Part shown: positions 10,448 through 19,355 of the stretch, one piece after another | Layout of the letters: the number at the start of each line of letters is the position of its first letter | How positions within the stretch are numbered: the first letter of the stretch is position 1 | Assembly (NCBI RefSeq): GCF_004358185.1 | Contig: NZ_SMUV01000071.1 | Span: 213,751 to 277,750, forward strand | Direction of reading: 5' to 3' | Origin: Antarcticimicrobium luteum | GTDB taxonomy: Bacteria > Pseudomonadota > Alphaproteobacteria > Rhodobacterales > Rhodobacteraceae | DNA length: 64,000 nt | Program-made: the position numbers and the translations under genes | The notes under the pieces: generated by a model | Seen by the model: only the letters and a program-made list of their open reading frames with translations | Databases searched by the model: none | What the model was told of the DNA's origin: nothing

Positions 10448-10795
10448 TCACCCCTCGTGCGCGGCGCGGCTGTCCTGCGGCGCCTCGGCGCGGTCGTTCA
10501 TCCCGTAGTCACGCAGCACATGCGCCACCCGCAGACGGTAGTCCGCGAACAACCCGCCGCGCCCTTTGGCCTGTGCCGCGCGATGCGCGGAGAGCTTGCG
10601 CCAACGTGCCACCGCCGCCTCGTCCTCCCAGAAGGAGATCGACAGCAGTTTGCCCGGCCGGGTCAGGCTCTCGAACCGTTCGACCGAGATGAATCCCTCG
10701 ATCTGCTCGGCCAGCGGGCGCATCTCGGCGGCGATATCGAGATAGTCGGGCTGACGCCCATCGGCCGGTTCTACTTCGAATATGATGGCGATCAT
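10448..10795 (-). CDS. Antibiotic biosynthesis monooxygenase (ABM) domain protein
   Basis: A 115-aa dimeric alpha-beta barrel protein of the ABM type. It starts MIAIIFEVEPADG and has the usual core GFISVERFESLTRPGKLLSISFWEDEAAVARWR. Members degrade heme or oxidise small quinols; many are uncharacterised. The C-terminal tail (RAEAPQDSRAAHEG) is polar and unlike the core. It faces a LysR regulator across 201 bp, a layout that suggests regulation by that protein. Confidence 0.78.
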   Translation of the reverse strand: MIAIIFEVEPADGRQPDYLDIAAEMRPLAEQIEGFISVERFESLTRPGKLLSISFWEDEAAVARWRKLSAHRAAQAKGRGGLFADYRLRVAHVLRDYGMNDRAEAPQDSRAAHEG

Positions 10796-10996
10796 CGGGT
10801 CTTCTCCATTTGAGCATGCGGCCCACTTTCGCTCCGCCGAGGGGCGCGTGCAACCGGCCCCCGGATCATCGCGGCCTGTTTCCACGACCGGAACGATCCC
10901 TGTGAAAACCGCGATATTATCCCATCGCCGCCGCGATCTTGCCCAGATTGAGCCGGATAACGGAGCCTGCAAGACACCGAAACCGAGGATGATGGC

Positions 10997-11902
10997 ATGG
11001 ACCGACTGACCGAAATGGAAGCCTTTGCCAATGTGGTGGATCAGGGCGGATTCACCGACGCGGCCAAGAAGATGGGCATCTCCAAATCGGCGGTGTCCAA
11101 GCATGTCTCCAGCCTCGAGGCGCGGCTGGGCGCCCGCCTTCTCAATCGCACCACCCGCCGTGTAAGCCCGACCGAGATCGGCCTGGCCTATTACGACCGC
11201 GCCCGCAGGGTGCTGAACGACGCCGGCGAGGCCGACGCGCTGGTCACCTCGATGCAGTCGGCGCCCTCGGGGTTGCTGAGGATTTCCGTGGCCACCGATT
11301 TCGGCGTCAATCTGCTGTCGCCGGTGCTGTCGGACTTCCTGTCGGATTTCCCCGAAATCACCGTGAACATGGTTCTGAACAACCGTTTTGTCGAACTGAT
11401 CTCTGAGGGGTTCGACATGGCGATCCGCATCGGCGAACTTGAGGACAGCTCGCTTCGTGCCCGCAAGCTGACCGAAACCACAAAGCGGCTGATCGCCAGC
11501 CCGGCCTATATCCAGAAATTCGGCCGTCCGCAGAAGATCGACGATCTGAACGAGCACAAGCTGCTGCATTACTCCAACCAGTCCAGTGGCAATGTCTGGA
11601 AACTGACCGCCTCCTCCGGCGAAAAGCGGCAGGTGCGCACCACCGGCTGGCTCAGCGTCAATGACGGGCAATCGTTGCTCAACGCCGCGATTTCCGGGCT
11701 CGGGATCGCCTATCTGCCCAGCTACCTCTACGCTCAGGCGATGCAGGAGGGGCTGGTCGAGGATGCGATGCCCTCGCTCCCGGTCGAGACGCTGGGCGTC
11801 TATGCGGTCTATCCGCCTGGCCGTTTCACCCAACCCAAGGTGCGCGCTTTTATCGATTTCCTGGTCCACGCCTTTGCCGACAAGGGCCCGACCGAGTGGT
11901 AA
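10997..11902 (+). CDS. LysR-family transcriptional regulator
   Basis: A 301-aa regulator of LysR type. The N-terminal winged HTH (residues 1-60: FTDAAKKMGISKSAVSKHVSSLE) is followed by a periplasmic-binding-protein-like effector domain. The sequence style (SDFLSDFPEITVNMVLNNRFVELISEGFDMAIRIG) matches the CrgA/DsdC-like group whose partners are often short-chain dehydrogenases or quinone reductases. The divergent ABM gene is the best target candidate. The intergenic strip holds GCGAT/ATCGC inverted repeats (10911-10928) overlapping a TATTAT -10-like hexamer. A strong terminator follows the gene. Confidence 0.9.
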   Translation: MDRLTEMEAFANVVDQGGFTDAAKKMGISKSAVSKHVSSLEARLGARLLNRTTRRVSPTEIGLAYYDRARRVLNDAGEADALVTSMQSAPSGLLRISVATDFGVNLLSPVLSDFLSDFPEITVNMVLNNRFVELISEGFDMAIRIGELEDSSLRARKLTETTKRLIASPAYIQKFGRPQKIDDLNEHKLLHYSNQSSGNVWKLTASSGEKRQVRTTGWLSVNDGQSLLNAAISGLGIAYLPSYLYAQAMQEGLVEDAMPSLPVETLGVYAVYPPGRFTQPKVRAFIDFLVHAFADKGPTEW

Positions 11903-11936
11903 CGAGTTTCATGTTGCTTCCCTTGGCAACCCGCCT

Positions 11937-11965
11937 GCCCCCGTGTTCCGCACGGGGGCTTTTTT
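11937..11965 (+). terminator. Rho-independent terminator of the LysR gene
   Basis: Perfect 9-bp stem GCCCCCGTG (11937-11945) / CACGGGGGC (11951-11959) with loop TTCCG, followed by six T (11960-11965). It starts 35 bases after the LysR stop. The T-run overlaps the stop codon of the convergent OmpA gene. Confidence 0.9.
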
Positions 11966-12920
11966 ATTCCACCGGCAACAACAGCGCCTCGACCCGGCGA
12001 TTCTTCTCGCGCCCTTCGCGGGTCAGGTTCGAGGCGACCGGCGCGAGATAGCCCATCCCCTCGGCCGCCACCCGCTCGGGCGACACGCCATAGGTGTTGA
12101 CCAGCCGATCGCGCACGGTCCCGGCCCGGCGTTTCGACAGCGAGATATTGGCCTCCAGCGCACCGGTGCTGTCGGTATGGCCGACCAGAACCACCCGATA
12201 ATCCGGGTTGGCGGCGAGAAAAACGGCGATGCGCGAAAGCGACTCAAAGGGGCCCGGCCCCAGCGCGTTGGCGCCGGTGCGGAAATCCAGATCGCCCAGG
12301 ATGACATGGCCCTCGGTCATCAGCGCGCCGATCAGGGGCGGTGTCACCGGTCCCGGTTCCGACCCCGGTTCCGACTCCGGCCTCGGCTCCGGCTCCGGGG
12401 ATTGCGGAACTTCGGCGGGCGTCTCGTGAACCCCGGGCGCCACCGGCAGGAGGTGGATTTCCTGGACATAGGCGCTGGAGCCGCTGCGGCTGACCAGCAG
12501 GCTCAGCACCTCGTCTCCGGTGCGGACGGCCGAAAGAAACCTGAAATCCCCGATATCCACATGCATCTGCGGGGCCAGGGCGACCTCGGTCCCAAAGCGG
12601 AAATCGAAGCCGCCGCAGGCGCTGGCCTTGCATTCGAACACGACCTCGTATCCGCCAGTTACCAGTTGATCGCGCAGCGGCGCCAGAATCTGCAGCGGCG
12701 TGGACACGCCGCCGTCCAGGCGCCAGGTGCGGCGCTCCACCTGCCCCTCATAGACCTGCGCCGGCACCGTCGTTCCGTCAAAGGGCGCAAGCGGCAGCGC
12801 ATAGCTGTCCAGCGGCACGATCCGTTCGGACAGGAGACGCGCGCCGAACGGCATGTCCAGCGCAAGCGCCGGAGCCGAAGCAGCCGCCAATAGGGCACAA
12901 AAGGCGGCCGCCCGGATCAT
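11964..12920 (-). CDS. Secreted OmpA-family protein with Pro/Glu-rich linker
   Basis: A 318-aa exported protein: signal peptide (MIRAAAFCALLAAASAPALA), an unrecognised N-terminal domain of about 160 residues with two Cys (ECKASACGG), a low-complexity Pro/Glu/Ser linker (EPEPRPESEPGSEPGP), and a C-terminal OmpA peptidoglycan-binding domain with VVLVGHTDSTGALEANISLSKRRA. It probably sits in the periplasm tied to peptidoglycan. The ATG at 12920 overlaps the stop of the AhpD-like gene, so it is last in a four-gene coupled operon with CinA-like, GNAT and AhpD-like genes. The N-terminal domain's role is unknown. Confidence 0.82.
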   Translation of the reverse strand: MIRAAAFCALLAAASAPALALDMPFGARLLSERIVPLDSYALPLAPFDGTTVPAQVYEGQVERRTWRLDGGVSTPLQILAPLRDQLVTGGYEVVFECKASACGGFDFRFGTEVALAPQMHVDIGDFRFLSAVRTGDEVLSLLVSRSGSSAYVQEIHLLPVAPGVHETPAEVPQSPEPEPRPESEPGSEPGPVTPPLIGALMTEGHVILGDLDFRTGANALGPGPFESLSRIAVFLAANPDYRVVLVGHTDSTGALEANISLSKRRAGTVRDRLVNTYGVSPERVAAEGMGYLAPVASNLTREGREKNRRVEALLLPVE

Positions 12921-13489
12921 CTGAACTGCGCGTGATACTCGTCGTTGGGCCACATGGCCGTGGCGCTGGCAACGCGGTTGGTCATGTTGAAGAACCCGGC
13001 GACATTGGCGATGTCCCAGATATCGCGGTCGGAAAAACCCGCCTCGCGCAGCGCCTGACGATCATCTTCCTCGATCGTATAGCTTTCGGTGGTCATCTTG
13101 GCGGCGAAATCCAGCATTGCGCGCTGGCGTGCGTCCAGATCGGCCACCCGGTAGTTGATCGCCAGCATCTCGCCCAGCATCGGATCGCCCGACAACTGCC
13201 GAACTGCCGCGCCATGGGCCACAATGCAGTAGAAACAGCGGTTGATCGACGAGACCACCACCGCGATCATCTCGCGCTCCAGCTTGCTCAGCCCGCTGTG
13301 GGCAAGCATCAGATCGTTGTAGATGCCGGTAAAGGCGTTCAGCTTGTCGACGTCGAAGGCGTTGGCCCTGAGCACGTTGGGGATCAGCCCGAGCTTTTCG
13401 GTGCAGATGTCGAAATATTTCTGCGTCGCCTCGGGCAGCGGATCGACCATAGACAGGTCGAGCGCGGTGGGCGGTTTTCGGTCGGTCAT
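12917..13489 (-). CDS. AhpD-like peroxidase-related protein (carboxymuconolactone decarboxylase fold)
   Basis: A 190-aa protein of the peroxidase-related CMD family. The redox pair C85-x2-C88 with nearby His92 (RCFYCIVAH) is the AhpD-type catalytic motif used for thiol peroxidase or disulfide-reductase chemistry. The C-terminal FFNMTNRVASATAMWPNDEYH is typical of this subfamily. Start at 13489 (MTDRKPPTAL) is chosen because it forms an ATGA overlap with the GNAT stop. The partner reductant is not encoded nearby. Confidence 0.88.
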   Translation of the reverse strand: MTDRKPPTALDLSMVDPLPEATQKYFDICTEKLGLIPNVLRANAFDVDKLNAFTGIYNDLMLAHSGLSKLEREMIAVVVSSINRCFYCIVAHGAAVRQLSGDPMLGEMLAINYRVADLDARQRAMLDFAAKMTTESYTIEEDDRQALREAGFSDRDIWDIANVAGFFNMTNRVASATAMWPNDEYHAQFR

Positions 13490-14226
13490 CGGCGGGTTTC
13501 CTCCCCTTGCCATATTCGGTAGTGATACTGTCCCACTACAGACATGCCGAGCCTGGAATACAAGGCATTCGCCCCGTCATTTTCGCGGGTGCAGACCACG
13601 GCGAGGGTATGGGCGCCCTGTTTTTCCGCCCAGTGCGCCGCGCCGCGCATCATCCACTGTCCAAGCCCCTGCTTGCGCTGATGCGGCAGGATCTCCAGCG
13701 CATGCAGCATCGCCACGCCGTCATGTATGGCGACAAAGGCGGTGCCGCCCGGCTTGTCGTTGAAACGCGCCAACAGCCCGGTCTTGGGTCCCTCGGCACG
13801 GGCCATCACCGCCAGACGCGCCGGGCCGATCCCGGCCTCGGCCCAGATCTCGCGCATGATTGCCAGCGGCTCCCAGACCTGCAGCACGGTGACGCGGGGG
13901 ATCGGTATATCGGTCAACTGGCCAATCGGGCAGGCATAGGCCGACACCGGATCCTTCACCGCATAGCCGCGCGCCTCCAGCAGGGCGTCGAGATCCCCGT
14001 CGCCCGGGCGGATCATGAACAGCGGGGTCTGGCCCATGGCGCGCATCGCCTGTTCCGCCCCGGCGATGTCGCCGGCGGTCGCGGGCCCCGCGGCCGAAGC
14101 CGCCGAGACCCGGCTGCCGCCGCCCTGCCCCTCGCGCAATATCCAGGGGCCCTGCCTGACATAGCGGGCCGCCGGCCATGTCCCGTCGATCACATCGAAT
14201 AGCCAGGGGGCGGTCGGCTCGCTCAT
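13486..14226 (-). CDS. GNAT-family N-acetyltransferase
   Basis: A 246-aa protein with a C-terminal GNAT domain: MLHALEILPHQRKQGLGQWMM is motif A with acetyl-CoA-binding Q-x-x-G-L-G, and TRENDGANALYSRLGM is motif B. The N-terminal 100 residues look like a degenerate first GNAT-like half (EQAMRAMGQTPLFMIRPGD). The acceptor is unknown. ATGA overlaps at both ends link it to the CinA-like gene upstream and the AhpD-like gene downstream. Confidence 0.85.
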   Translation of the reverse strand: MSEPTAPWLFDVIDGTWPAARYVRQGPWILREGQGGGSRVSAASAAGPATAGDIAGAEQAMRAMGQTPLFMIRPGDGDLDALLEARGYAVKDPVSAYACPIGQLTDIPIPRVTVLQVWEPLAIMREIWAEAGIGPARLAVMARAEGPKTGLLARFNDKPGGTAFVAIHDGVAMLHALEILPHQRKQGLGQWMMRGAAHWAEKQGAHTLAVVCTRENDGANALYSRLGMSVVGQYHYRIWQGEETRR

Positions 14227-14945
14227 CCCTCCAGATCCCGGGAAAGACGGGTCACGGCGGCGTCCACCCGCGCCCCGTCGCTGCCGCGCACCACGATATT
14301 GGCGCCGAACACGCCGTCCTTCTGGAACGGGTAGCAGCCGATGGAGAGGTCGGAAAACTCGGCCGCCAGCGCCCCCAGCGTCGCCGCGATCTCGCCCTCG
14401 CCGCGCATCACCCGCAGACTTTGCGATAACAGCGGCGCCCCCCCGGTGAGCGTCGGCAGAAGGCTGGCCACCATCGCCTCGAACACCGCCGGGACGCCGG
14501 CCATCACATGGACGTTCTCGAGAGTGAAACCGGGCGCCGTGGAAACCGGGTTGTCGATCAGCGCCGCCCCATCGGGGATGCGCGCCATCCGCAGCCGGGC
14601 CGCGTTCAGCTCCAGCCCCGTGGTCTTGTAGTGCGCCTCAAGCAGCGCGCGGGCGTCGTCGCGCACGTCGATATGCGCGTCAAAGGCCGCGGCGATGCAA
14701 TCGGCGGTGATATCGTCATGGGTGGGGCCGATGCCGCCGCTGGTAAAGACGTGATCAAAGCGCGACGACAATGCGCGCACCGCGCCGGTGATCGCCTGCG
14801 CGTCGTCGCTGACCACGCGAACCTCCTGCAGGGCGATCCCGTGTTTGGTGAGCTCGCCCGCGAGGTAATACATATTGGAATCGCGTGTGCGCCCGGACAG
14901 GATCTCGTCCCCGATCACAAGCATGGCGGCGGTTGGATTGGTCAT
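14223..14945 (-). CDS. CinA-like MoCF-domain protein (competence/damage-inducible family)
   Basis: A 240-aa stand-alone MoaB/Mog-fold domain, as in the N-terminal half of CinA: LVIGDEILSGRTRDSNMYYLA at the start and TSGGIGPTHDDIT in the substrate-binding loop. The C-terminal nicotinamide-nucleotide amidase domain of full CinA is absent. Homologous N-terminal domains hydrolyse ADP-ribose or NMN-related nucleotides in some bacteria; whether this one does is unknown. Strong GGAAGGGG upstream of the ATG; first gene of the coupled operon that ends at 11964, divergent from sfsA. Confidence 0.85.
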   Translation of the reverse strand: MTNPTAAMLVIGDEILSGRTRDSNMYYLAGELTKHGIALQEVRVVSDDAQAITGAVRALSSRFDHVFTSGGIGPTHDDITADCIAAAFDAHIDVRDDARALLEAHYKTTGLELNAARLRMARIPDGAALIDNPVSTAPGFTLENVHVMAGVPAVFEAMVASLLPTLTGGAPLLSQSLRVMRGEGEIAATLGALAAEFSDLSIGCYPFQKDGVFGANIVVRGSDGARVDAAVTRLSRDLEG

Positions 14946-15007
14946 GGTGCCCCTTCCCTCAGGTCGCGGTCTTGAAGGGCCGCGCCGGCAGGTATAGGCC
15001 GGGTTTC

Positions 15008-15700
15008 ATGCGCTTTCAAACCCCACTTGTCCCGGCCCGGCTGATCAGACGTTACAAGCGGTTCCTGGCCGACTGCCGGCTGGAGGACGGGCGCGAGGTG
15101 ACGGCCCATTGCGCCAACCCCGGCTCGATGATGGGTCTGGCCGATCCAGAGATGAAGATCTGGCTGGAGCCCAACGACGACCCGAAGAAAAAGCTGAAAT
15201 TCGGCTGGCGGCTGGTCGATCATGAAAACGGCCATTTCACCGGCGTCGACACTTCGGTTCCCAACCGCGCCCTGCGCGCCGCGCTTGAGGCGCAGCAGAT
15301 AGCACCGCTGGCCGCCTACGGCACGGTGCGGCCGGAGGTCAAATACGGCCAGTCCAGCCGCATCGACTTTCTGCTCAACGAGCCGGGTTTGCCGGATGCC
15401 TATGTCGAGGTGAAATCGGTGACTCTGTCCCGCGCGCCGGGGCTGGCGGAGTTTCCCGACAGCCGTACCGCGCGCGGCGCCAAGCATCTGGACGAGCTTT
15501 CGGACATGGTGCGCGCGGGTCACCGGGCGCTGATGCTCTATCTGATACAGCGCACCGATTGCGACCGCTTCGAACTGGCCCGCGACATCGACCCCGCCTA
15601 TGGCGCGGCGTTCGACCGGGCGCAGGCGGCGGGGGTGGAAAGGCTGGTTTATACCACCCGGATCACCCCGCAGGACATCACGCTGGATCACGCGCTTTAG
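15008..15700 (+). CDS. sfsA: SfsA, sugar fermentation stimulation protein
   Basis: A 230-aa SfsA protein with the family markers ANPGSM near residue 36, SRIDFLL, and YVEVKSVTL, followed by FPDSRTARGAKHLDEL. The D...E-V-K set resembles a restriction-endonuclease-like core, and the family is known from an E. coli factor that stimulates maltose metabolism. The molecular function is not settled. Start MRFQTPLVPARLIRRYKRFL is standard for the family. It is followed by map, 66 bp downstream. Confidence 0.92.
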   Translation: MRFQTPLVPARLIRRYKRFLADCRLEDGREVTAHCANPGSMMGLADPEMKIWLEPNDDPKKKLKFGWRLVDHENGHFTGVDTSVPNRALRAALEAQQIAPLAAYGTVRPEVKYGQSSRIDFLLNEPGLPDAYVEVKSVTLSRAPGLAEFPDSRTARGAKHLDELSDMVRAGHRALMLYLIQRTDCDRFELARDIDPAYGAAFDRAQAAGVERLVYTTRITPQDITLDHAL

Positions 15701-15766
15701 GCGCCGGACTCAGCCCCTCTGGCAACTCTGCTGCAAAGGCATTAAAATATTGTGCAACGGCAGAAA

Positions 15767-16591
15767 ATGGAGCCTTCATTGAACAACGAATTTCGTGGCC
15801 GTCTGACCAGGGACGGCATCCGGATACACGATCAGGCCGATTTTGCGGGGATGCACAAGGCCGGGCATCTGGCCGCACAGATCCTGGACGAAATCGCCGA
15901 GCACGTGTTTCCCGGCCAGACCACCGGAGAGATCGACCGCATCATCGAGGACAAGGTGAATGCGGCTGGGGCGACATCGGCCACGATCGGCTACAAGGGG
16001 TACAAGCACGCCAGTTGCATCAGCGTCAATCACGTGGTCTGCCATGGCATCCCCGGCGACAAGAAGCTGAAGGACGGCGACATCCTGAACATCGACGTGA
16101 CCGTGATCGTCGATGGCTGGTTCGGTGATACCAGCCGGATGTATGTGGCCGGCAAGCTCAGCCGCAAGGCGGAGCGCCTGATCCAGGTCACCCACGACTC
16201 GCTGATGATCGGGATCGAGTCGGTCAGGCCCGGCAACACCTTTGGCGACATCGGCCACGCGATCCAGGTCTATGTGGAAAGCCAGCGGATGAGCGTTGTG
16301 CGCGATTTCTGCGGTCACGGTCTGGGCCAGGTGTTCCACAGCAAGCCGAACGTGCTGCATTACGGCCGCCCGGGCACCGGCGCGGTGCTGGAGGAAGGCA
16401 TGTTCTTCACCATCGAGCCGATGGTGAACCTCGGCCGCCCCGAGACCAAGACGCTGGCCGACGACTGGACAGCGGTGACGCGTGACAAATCACTCTCGGC
16501 GCAGTTCGAACATTCGGTGGGGGTGACTGCGGATGGCGTCGAAATCTTCACCCTGTCGCCGGCAGGACGGTTTCACCCGACCTACGGCTGA
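15767..16591 (+). CDS. map: Methionine aminopeptidase, type I
   Basis: Cotranslationally removes the initiator Met from nascent proteins. The 274-aa M24A enzyme shows all metal ligands: Asp in LNIDVT, Asp in GDTSRMY, His in GHGLGQVFH, Glu in FTIEPM and Glu in QFEHSV; the substrate His is in CHGIP. Type I length with a short N-terminal extension. ATG at 15767 is chosen; an upstream GTG at 15752 is possible. A perfect terminator follows. Confidence 0.94.
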   Translation: MEPSLNNEFRGRLTRDGIRIHDQADFAGMHKAGHLAAQILDEIAEHVFPGQTTGEIDRIIEDKVNAAGATSATIGYKGYKHASCISVNHVVCHGIPGDKKLKDGDILNIDVTVIVDGWFGDTSRMYVAGKLSRKAERLIQVTHDSLMIGIESVRPGNTFGDIGHAIQVYVESQRMSVVRDFCGHGLGQVFHSKPNVLHYGRPGTGAVLEEGMFFTIEPMVNLGRPETKTLADDWTAVTRDKSLSAQFEHSVGVTADGVEIFTLSPAGRFHPTYG

Positions 16592-16614
16592 GCCGCGCAG
16601 GACCCCGGAAAAGG

Positions 16615-16641
16615 AAAAGGCAGGCCTTGCGCCTGCCTTTT
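16615..16641 (+). terminator. Rho-independent terminator of map
   Basis: An 11-bp perfect stem AAAAGGCAGGC (16615-16625) / GCCTGCCTTTT (16631-16641) with loop CTTGC, where the stem itself supplies the 3' T-tract. It is located 24 bases after the map stop and could work in both directions because the A-tract is symmetrical. Confidence 0.88.
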
Positions 16642-16664
16642 GTGTGTCCGGCGGATGAGTCCGG

Positions 16665-16826
16665 TCACTGGATCGTCAGCGTCATCGCCTTTTGCACGTG
16701 GTAAGGGGCGGCGGAAAACCGCGCCTCGTTCTTCTGCCCCGCATCGGAGGCATAGAGCGCCACGGCGCCGGCGAAGAGGGCGGTAAGGGCGATCGCGCCC
16801 AGCAGAGACACACGCAAACCAGTCAT
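16665..16826 (-). CDS. 53-residue single-pass membrane/secreted protein, function unknown
   Basis: Starts MTGLRVSLLGAIALTALFAG, a hydrophobic N-terminal segment after one Arg, and continues with a short polar tail (SDAGQKNEARFSAAPYHVQK). It may be a single-helix inner-membrane protein or carry a signal anchor. GAGCGAG sits a few bases upstream of the ATG on the minus strand. The shared terminator at 16615-16641 lies just beyond its stop, which supports an expressed unit. No family recognised. Confidence 0.5.
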   Translation of the reverse strand: MTGLRVSLLGAIALTALFAGAVALYASDAGQKNEARFSAAPYHVQKAMTLTIQ

Positions 16827-16998
16827 TTTTCTCGCTCGTTTTGTTTTTGTTATTCGGTTATTTTTTGATCGGACCGCCGAGATAGGCATCTTTCGCCCGG
16901 GATACGAGGGGGCAGCACAGGAAGATCCGCCTGTCGTCGCGTCACAAATCCGTTACTATCGGCAAGATCGAAGCGATCGTGGCCAGCCCCGCCGCGCC

Positions 16999-17559
16999 CT
17001 ACCCCGCGTCCCCGACCTCAAGCAGAGTCACATGGGTTTCGCCATATCGGCGCCGCTCAAGCAGGGCAAAGCCGGCCGGCGGCTCCATCGGTGCGCTTTC
17101 TTCCCAGACGATCAGCGCACCGGGGGCGAGCCAGCCGCCCGCCAGCGCAGCCATCAGTGCCTTTTGTCCCATGCCCTTGCCATAGGGCGGGTCCAGAAAG
17201 ACCAGATCGAAGGGGTCTGTATCACATTTCGCCGGTTTGGTGGCGTCGCGCCGGATCAGGCGGGTCTCTGCCCCGCTGCGGGTGATCTCGACATTCCGGC
17301 CGATCAGCCCCTGCGCCACCCGGCCGCTTTCGACAAAGGTGACATGCGCCGCGCCGCGCGACAGCGCCTCCAGCCCCAGTGCGCCGGTGCCGGCGAACAG
17401 GTCCAGCACCCGTGCGCCGGGAATCACGCCATAATGGGTCAGCACCGAAAACAGGCTCTCGCGCACACGGTCGGTGGTGGGGCGCAGATGTGCGCCCGCG
17501 TCCCCCTTGCCGACCGAGGCGAGCGTGCGGCCGCGAAACTGTCCGGCGATGACCCTCAC
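16999..17559 (-). CDS. rsmD: 16S rRNA (guanine966-N2)-methyltransferase
   Basis: Methylates G966 in the 30S subunit using SAM. The 186-aa protein has the RsmD signature MRVIAGQFRGRTL plus LRPTTDRVRESLF at the N-terminus, SAM motif DLFAGTG at 53-59, and catalytic DPPY at 123-126. Its start overlaps the stop of the upstream ferredoxin reductase by four bases (17556-17559), so it is translated from that transcript. Confidence 0.94.
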   Translation of the reverse strand: MRVIAGQFRGRTLASVGKGDAGAHLRPTTDRVRESLFSVLTHYGVIPGARVLDLFAGTGALGLEALSRGAAHVTFVESGRVAQGLIGRNVEITRSGAETRLIRRDATKPAKCDTDPFDLVFLDPPYGKGMGQKALMAALAGGWLAPGALIVWEESAPMEPPAGFALLERRRYGETHVTLLEVGDAG

Positions 17560-18767
17560 GCCCGCATCAGCGCCTTGATGTCGAACTCCGGGTCGCCCAC
17601 CTGGTCGGGGTTGGCGGTCTTGCCGCCGTCGATCAGCCGCTTGCCGACCATATAGGCGCGCGGATCGTTCATCGCGTCCACCGCCAGAAGCTGCGCCCCC
17701 CTGAAATACCAGAACGAGGCCGACTGCCCCGCGCCCTGCCGCGTCACAATGCGGTCATAGCCGGCGTTCAGCCCGGCGATCTGCAGTTTTACATCGTATT
17801 GATCCGACCAGAACCAGGGCTTGGGCACATATTCCTCCCCGTCGCCGAGGATATTGCCCGCCACGCATTCGGCCATGTCGATCGCGTTGGGCACGCTCTC
17901 CAGCCGGATGCGCCCCCCTTGATACGGGAAGGAAGCACAATCCCCCGCCGCCCAGATATGCGGATCGGAGCTGCGGCAGCGGCCGTCCAACTTGATGCCG
18001 TTGTCGATCTCCAGCCCCGCCGCCTCAGCCAGCACGGTGGTCGGCGCGATGCCGACGCCGACGACGACGAAATCCGCCGCCAGTTCGGTGCCATCCGTGA
18101 AACGCGCGCCGGTCACGCGGCCGTCCCCGCCCAGCAGCCGCTCCAGCCCGACGCCCTCGCGGATGTCGACGCCGTGACCGCTATGCAGAGCGCGGAAATA
18201 ATCGCTGGTCTCGGGCGCGGCCACCCGTTGCAGGATGCGGTCGGCCATCTCGACCAGCGTCACCTTGACGCCGCGTTTGGCGCAGACCGCCGCCGCCTCC
18301 AGCCCGATATATCCGCCGCCGACGATCAGCGCCCGCGCGCCCTCGGTCACCGCGGGCGCCATCGCGTCCACATCGGCCAGCGTGCGCACGGTAAAGACCC
18401 CCTCCAGATCGCCGCCGATCGCCGCCGGAAGACGCCGCGGGTCAGACCCCGTGGTCAGCACCAGATCGTCATAGGCGATCGTCTCGCCCCCGACCGTCAC
18501 CGTCTGTGCCACCGGGTCGATCCCGGTCACCTTCTGCCCCAGACGAAGGGTGATGTCGTTCTCGGCGTAAAAGCTTTCTGGCCGCAGATAGAGCCGCTCC
18601 AGTGCCATGTCGCCCAGCAGATAGGCCTTGGACAGCGGCGGCCGCTGATAGGGCGGCACCGGCTCGGCCCCGATCAGGGTTATCTTGCCGTCGTACCCGT
18701 CCTTGCGCAGCTTTGCCACCACAGAGGCCCCGGCCTGCCCGGCCCCGATCACAACGATATGGCCCAT
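17556..18767 (-). CDS. FAD-dependent ferredoxin/rubredoxin reductase-like oxidoreductase
   Basis: A 403-aa pyridine-nucleotide-disulfide-fold reductase of the oxygenase-coupled type. FAD motif GAGQAGASV at 8-16; PYQRPPLSKAYL is typical of putidaredoxin/ferredoxin reductases; the NADH-binding GGGYIGLEAAAV lies near 150; FAD-ribityl Asp is in WAAGDCASF. It would pass electrons from NADH to a 2Fe-2S ferredoxin. No ferredoxin, P450 or Rieske oxygenase is adjacent, so the partner is elsewhere. It is divergent from the peroxiredoxin gene and upstream of rsmD. Confidence 0.9.
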   Translation of the reverse strand: MGHIVVIGAGQAGASVVAKLRKDGYDGKITLIGAEPVPPYQRPPLSKAYLLGDMALERLYLRPESFYAENDITLRLGQKVTGIDPVAQTVTVGGETIAYDDLVLTTGSDPRRLPAAIGGDLEGVFTVRTLADVDAMAPAVTEGARALIVGGGYIGLEAAAVCAKRGVKVTLVEMADRILQRVAAPETSDYFRALHSGHGVDIREGVGLERLLGGDGRVTGARFTDGTELAADFVVVGVGIAPTTVLAEAAGLEIDNGIKLDGRCRSSDPHIWAAGDCASFPYQGGRIRLESVPNAIDMAECVAGNILGDGEEYVPKPWFWSDQYDVKLQIAGLNAGYDRIVTRQGAGQSASFWYFRGAQLLAVDAMNDPRAYMVGKRLIDGGKTANPDQVGDPEFDIKALMRA

Positions 18768-18860
18768 GTGAAAATCCTTTTCCGCTGGCTGTGGTCAATC
18801 TCCGGCAGGACACTACATGCAGGCCCGGGAAAAACACAATCTCTCGCGAAAGGAACACGC

Positions 18861-19349
18861 ATGAGCATCAAACCAGGCGACCGCCTGCCCGAGGCGACCC
18901 TGACCCGGCTGAGCGCGAACGGCCCCGATCCGGTGAAGCTGTCCGATCTTACGACAGGACGCAAAGTGGTGATCTTCGGCCTGCCGGGCCCGTTCACCGG
19001 CACCTGCAGCACGTCGCACCTGCCCAGCTTCATGCGCACGGCGCAGGCGTTCAAAGACAAGGGTGTGGACGAGATCATCTGCATCGCGGTCAACGACGCC
19101 TGGGTGATGGATGCCTGGGACAAGGCCACCGGTGCAGGCGCAGCGGGCGTCACCCTGCTGGCCGATCACGCCAGCGAACTGACCAAGGCCCTGGGCCAGG
19201 AGCTGACGGTGCCCGCCATCGGCTTCTTCTCGCGTTCCAAGCGCTTCGCGCTGGTGGCCGAGGACGGCGTCATCACCCACCTGCAGGAAGAGGTCGCGCC
19301 CGGCGCCTGCGATCTGACCACAGGCGAAACGCTGCTCTCCGCGCTGTAA
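18861..19349 (+). CDS. Peroxiredoxin, Prx5/AhpE-like (atypical)
   Basis: A 162-aa thioredoxin-fold peroxidase that reduces hydroperoxides in the cytosol. The peroxidatic Cys is C49 in GPFTGTCSTSHLPSF, the Prx5-type active-site loop (PGAFTPTCS in most members). The C-terminal half has VTLLADHASELTKALG and PAIGFFSRSKRFALV. Start at the ATG 18861 after AAAGGAA. Reductant probably glutathione or glutaredoxin, by family knowledge. Confidence 0.9.
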   Translation: MSIKPGDRLPEATLTRLSANGPDPVKLSDLTTGRKVVIFGLPGPFTGTCSTSHLPSFMRTAQAFKDKGVDEIICIAVNDAWVMDAWDKATGAGAAGVTLLADHASELTKALGQELTVPAIGFFSRSKRFALVAEDGVITHLQEEVAPGACDLTTGETLLSAL

Positions 19350-19355
19350 GCCGCC

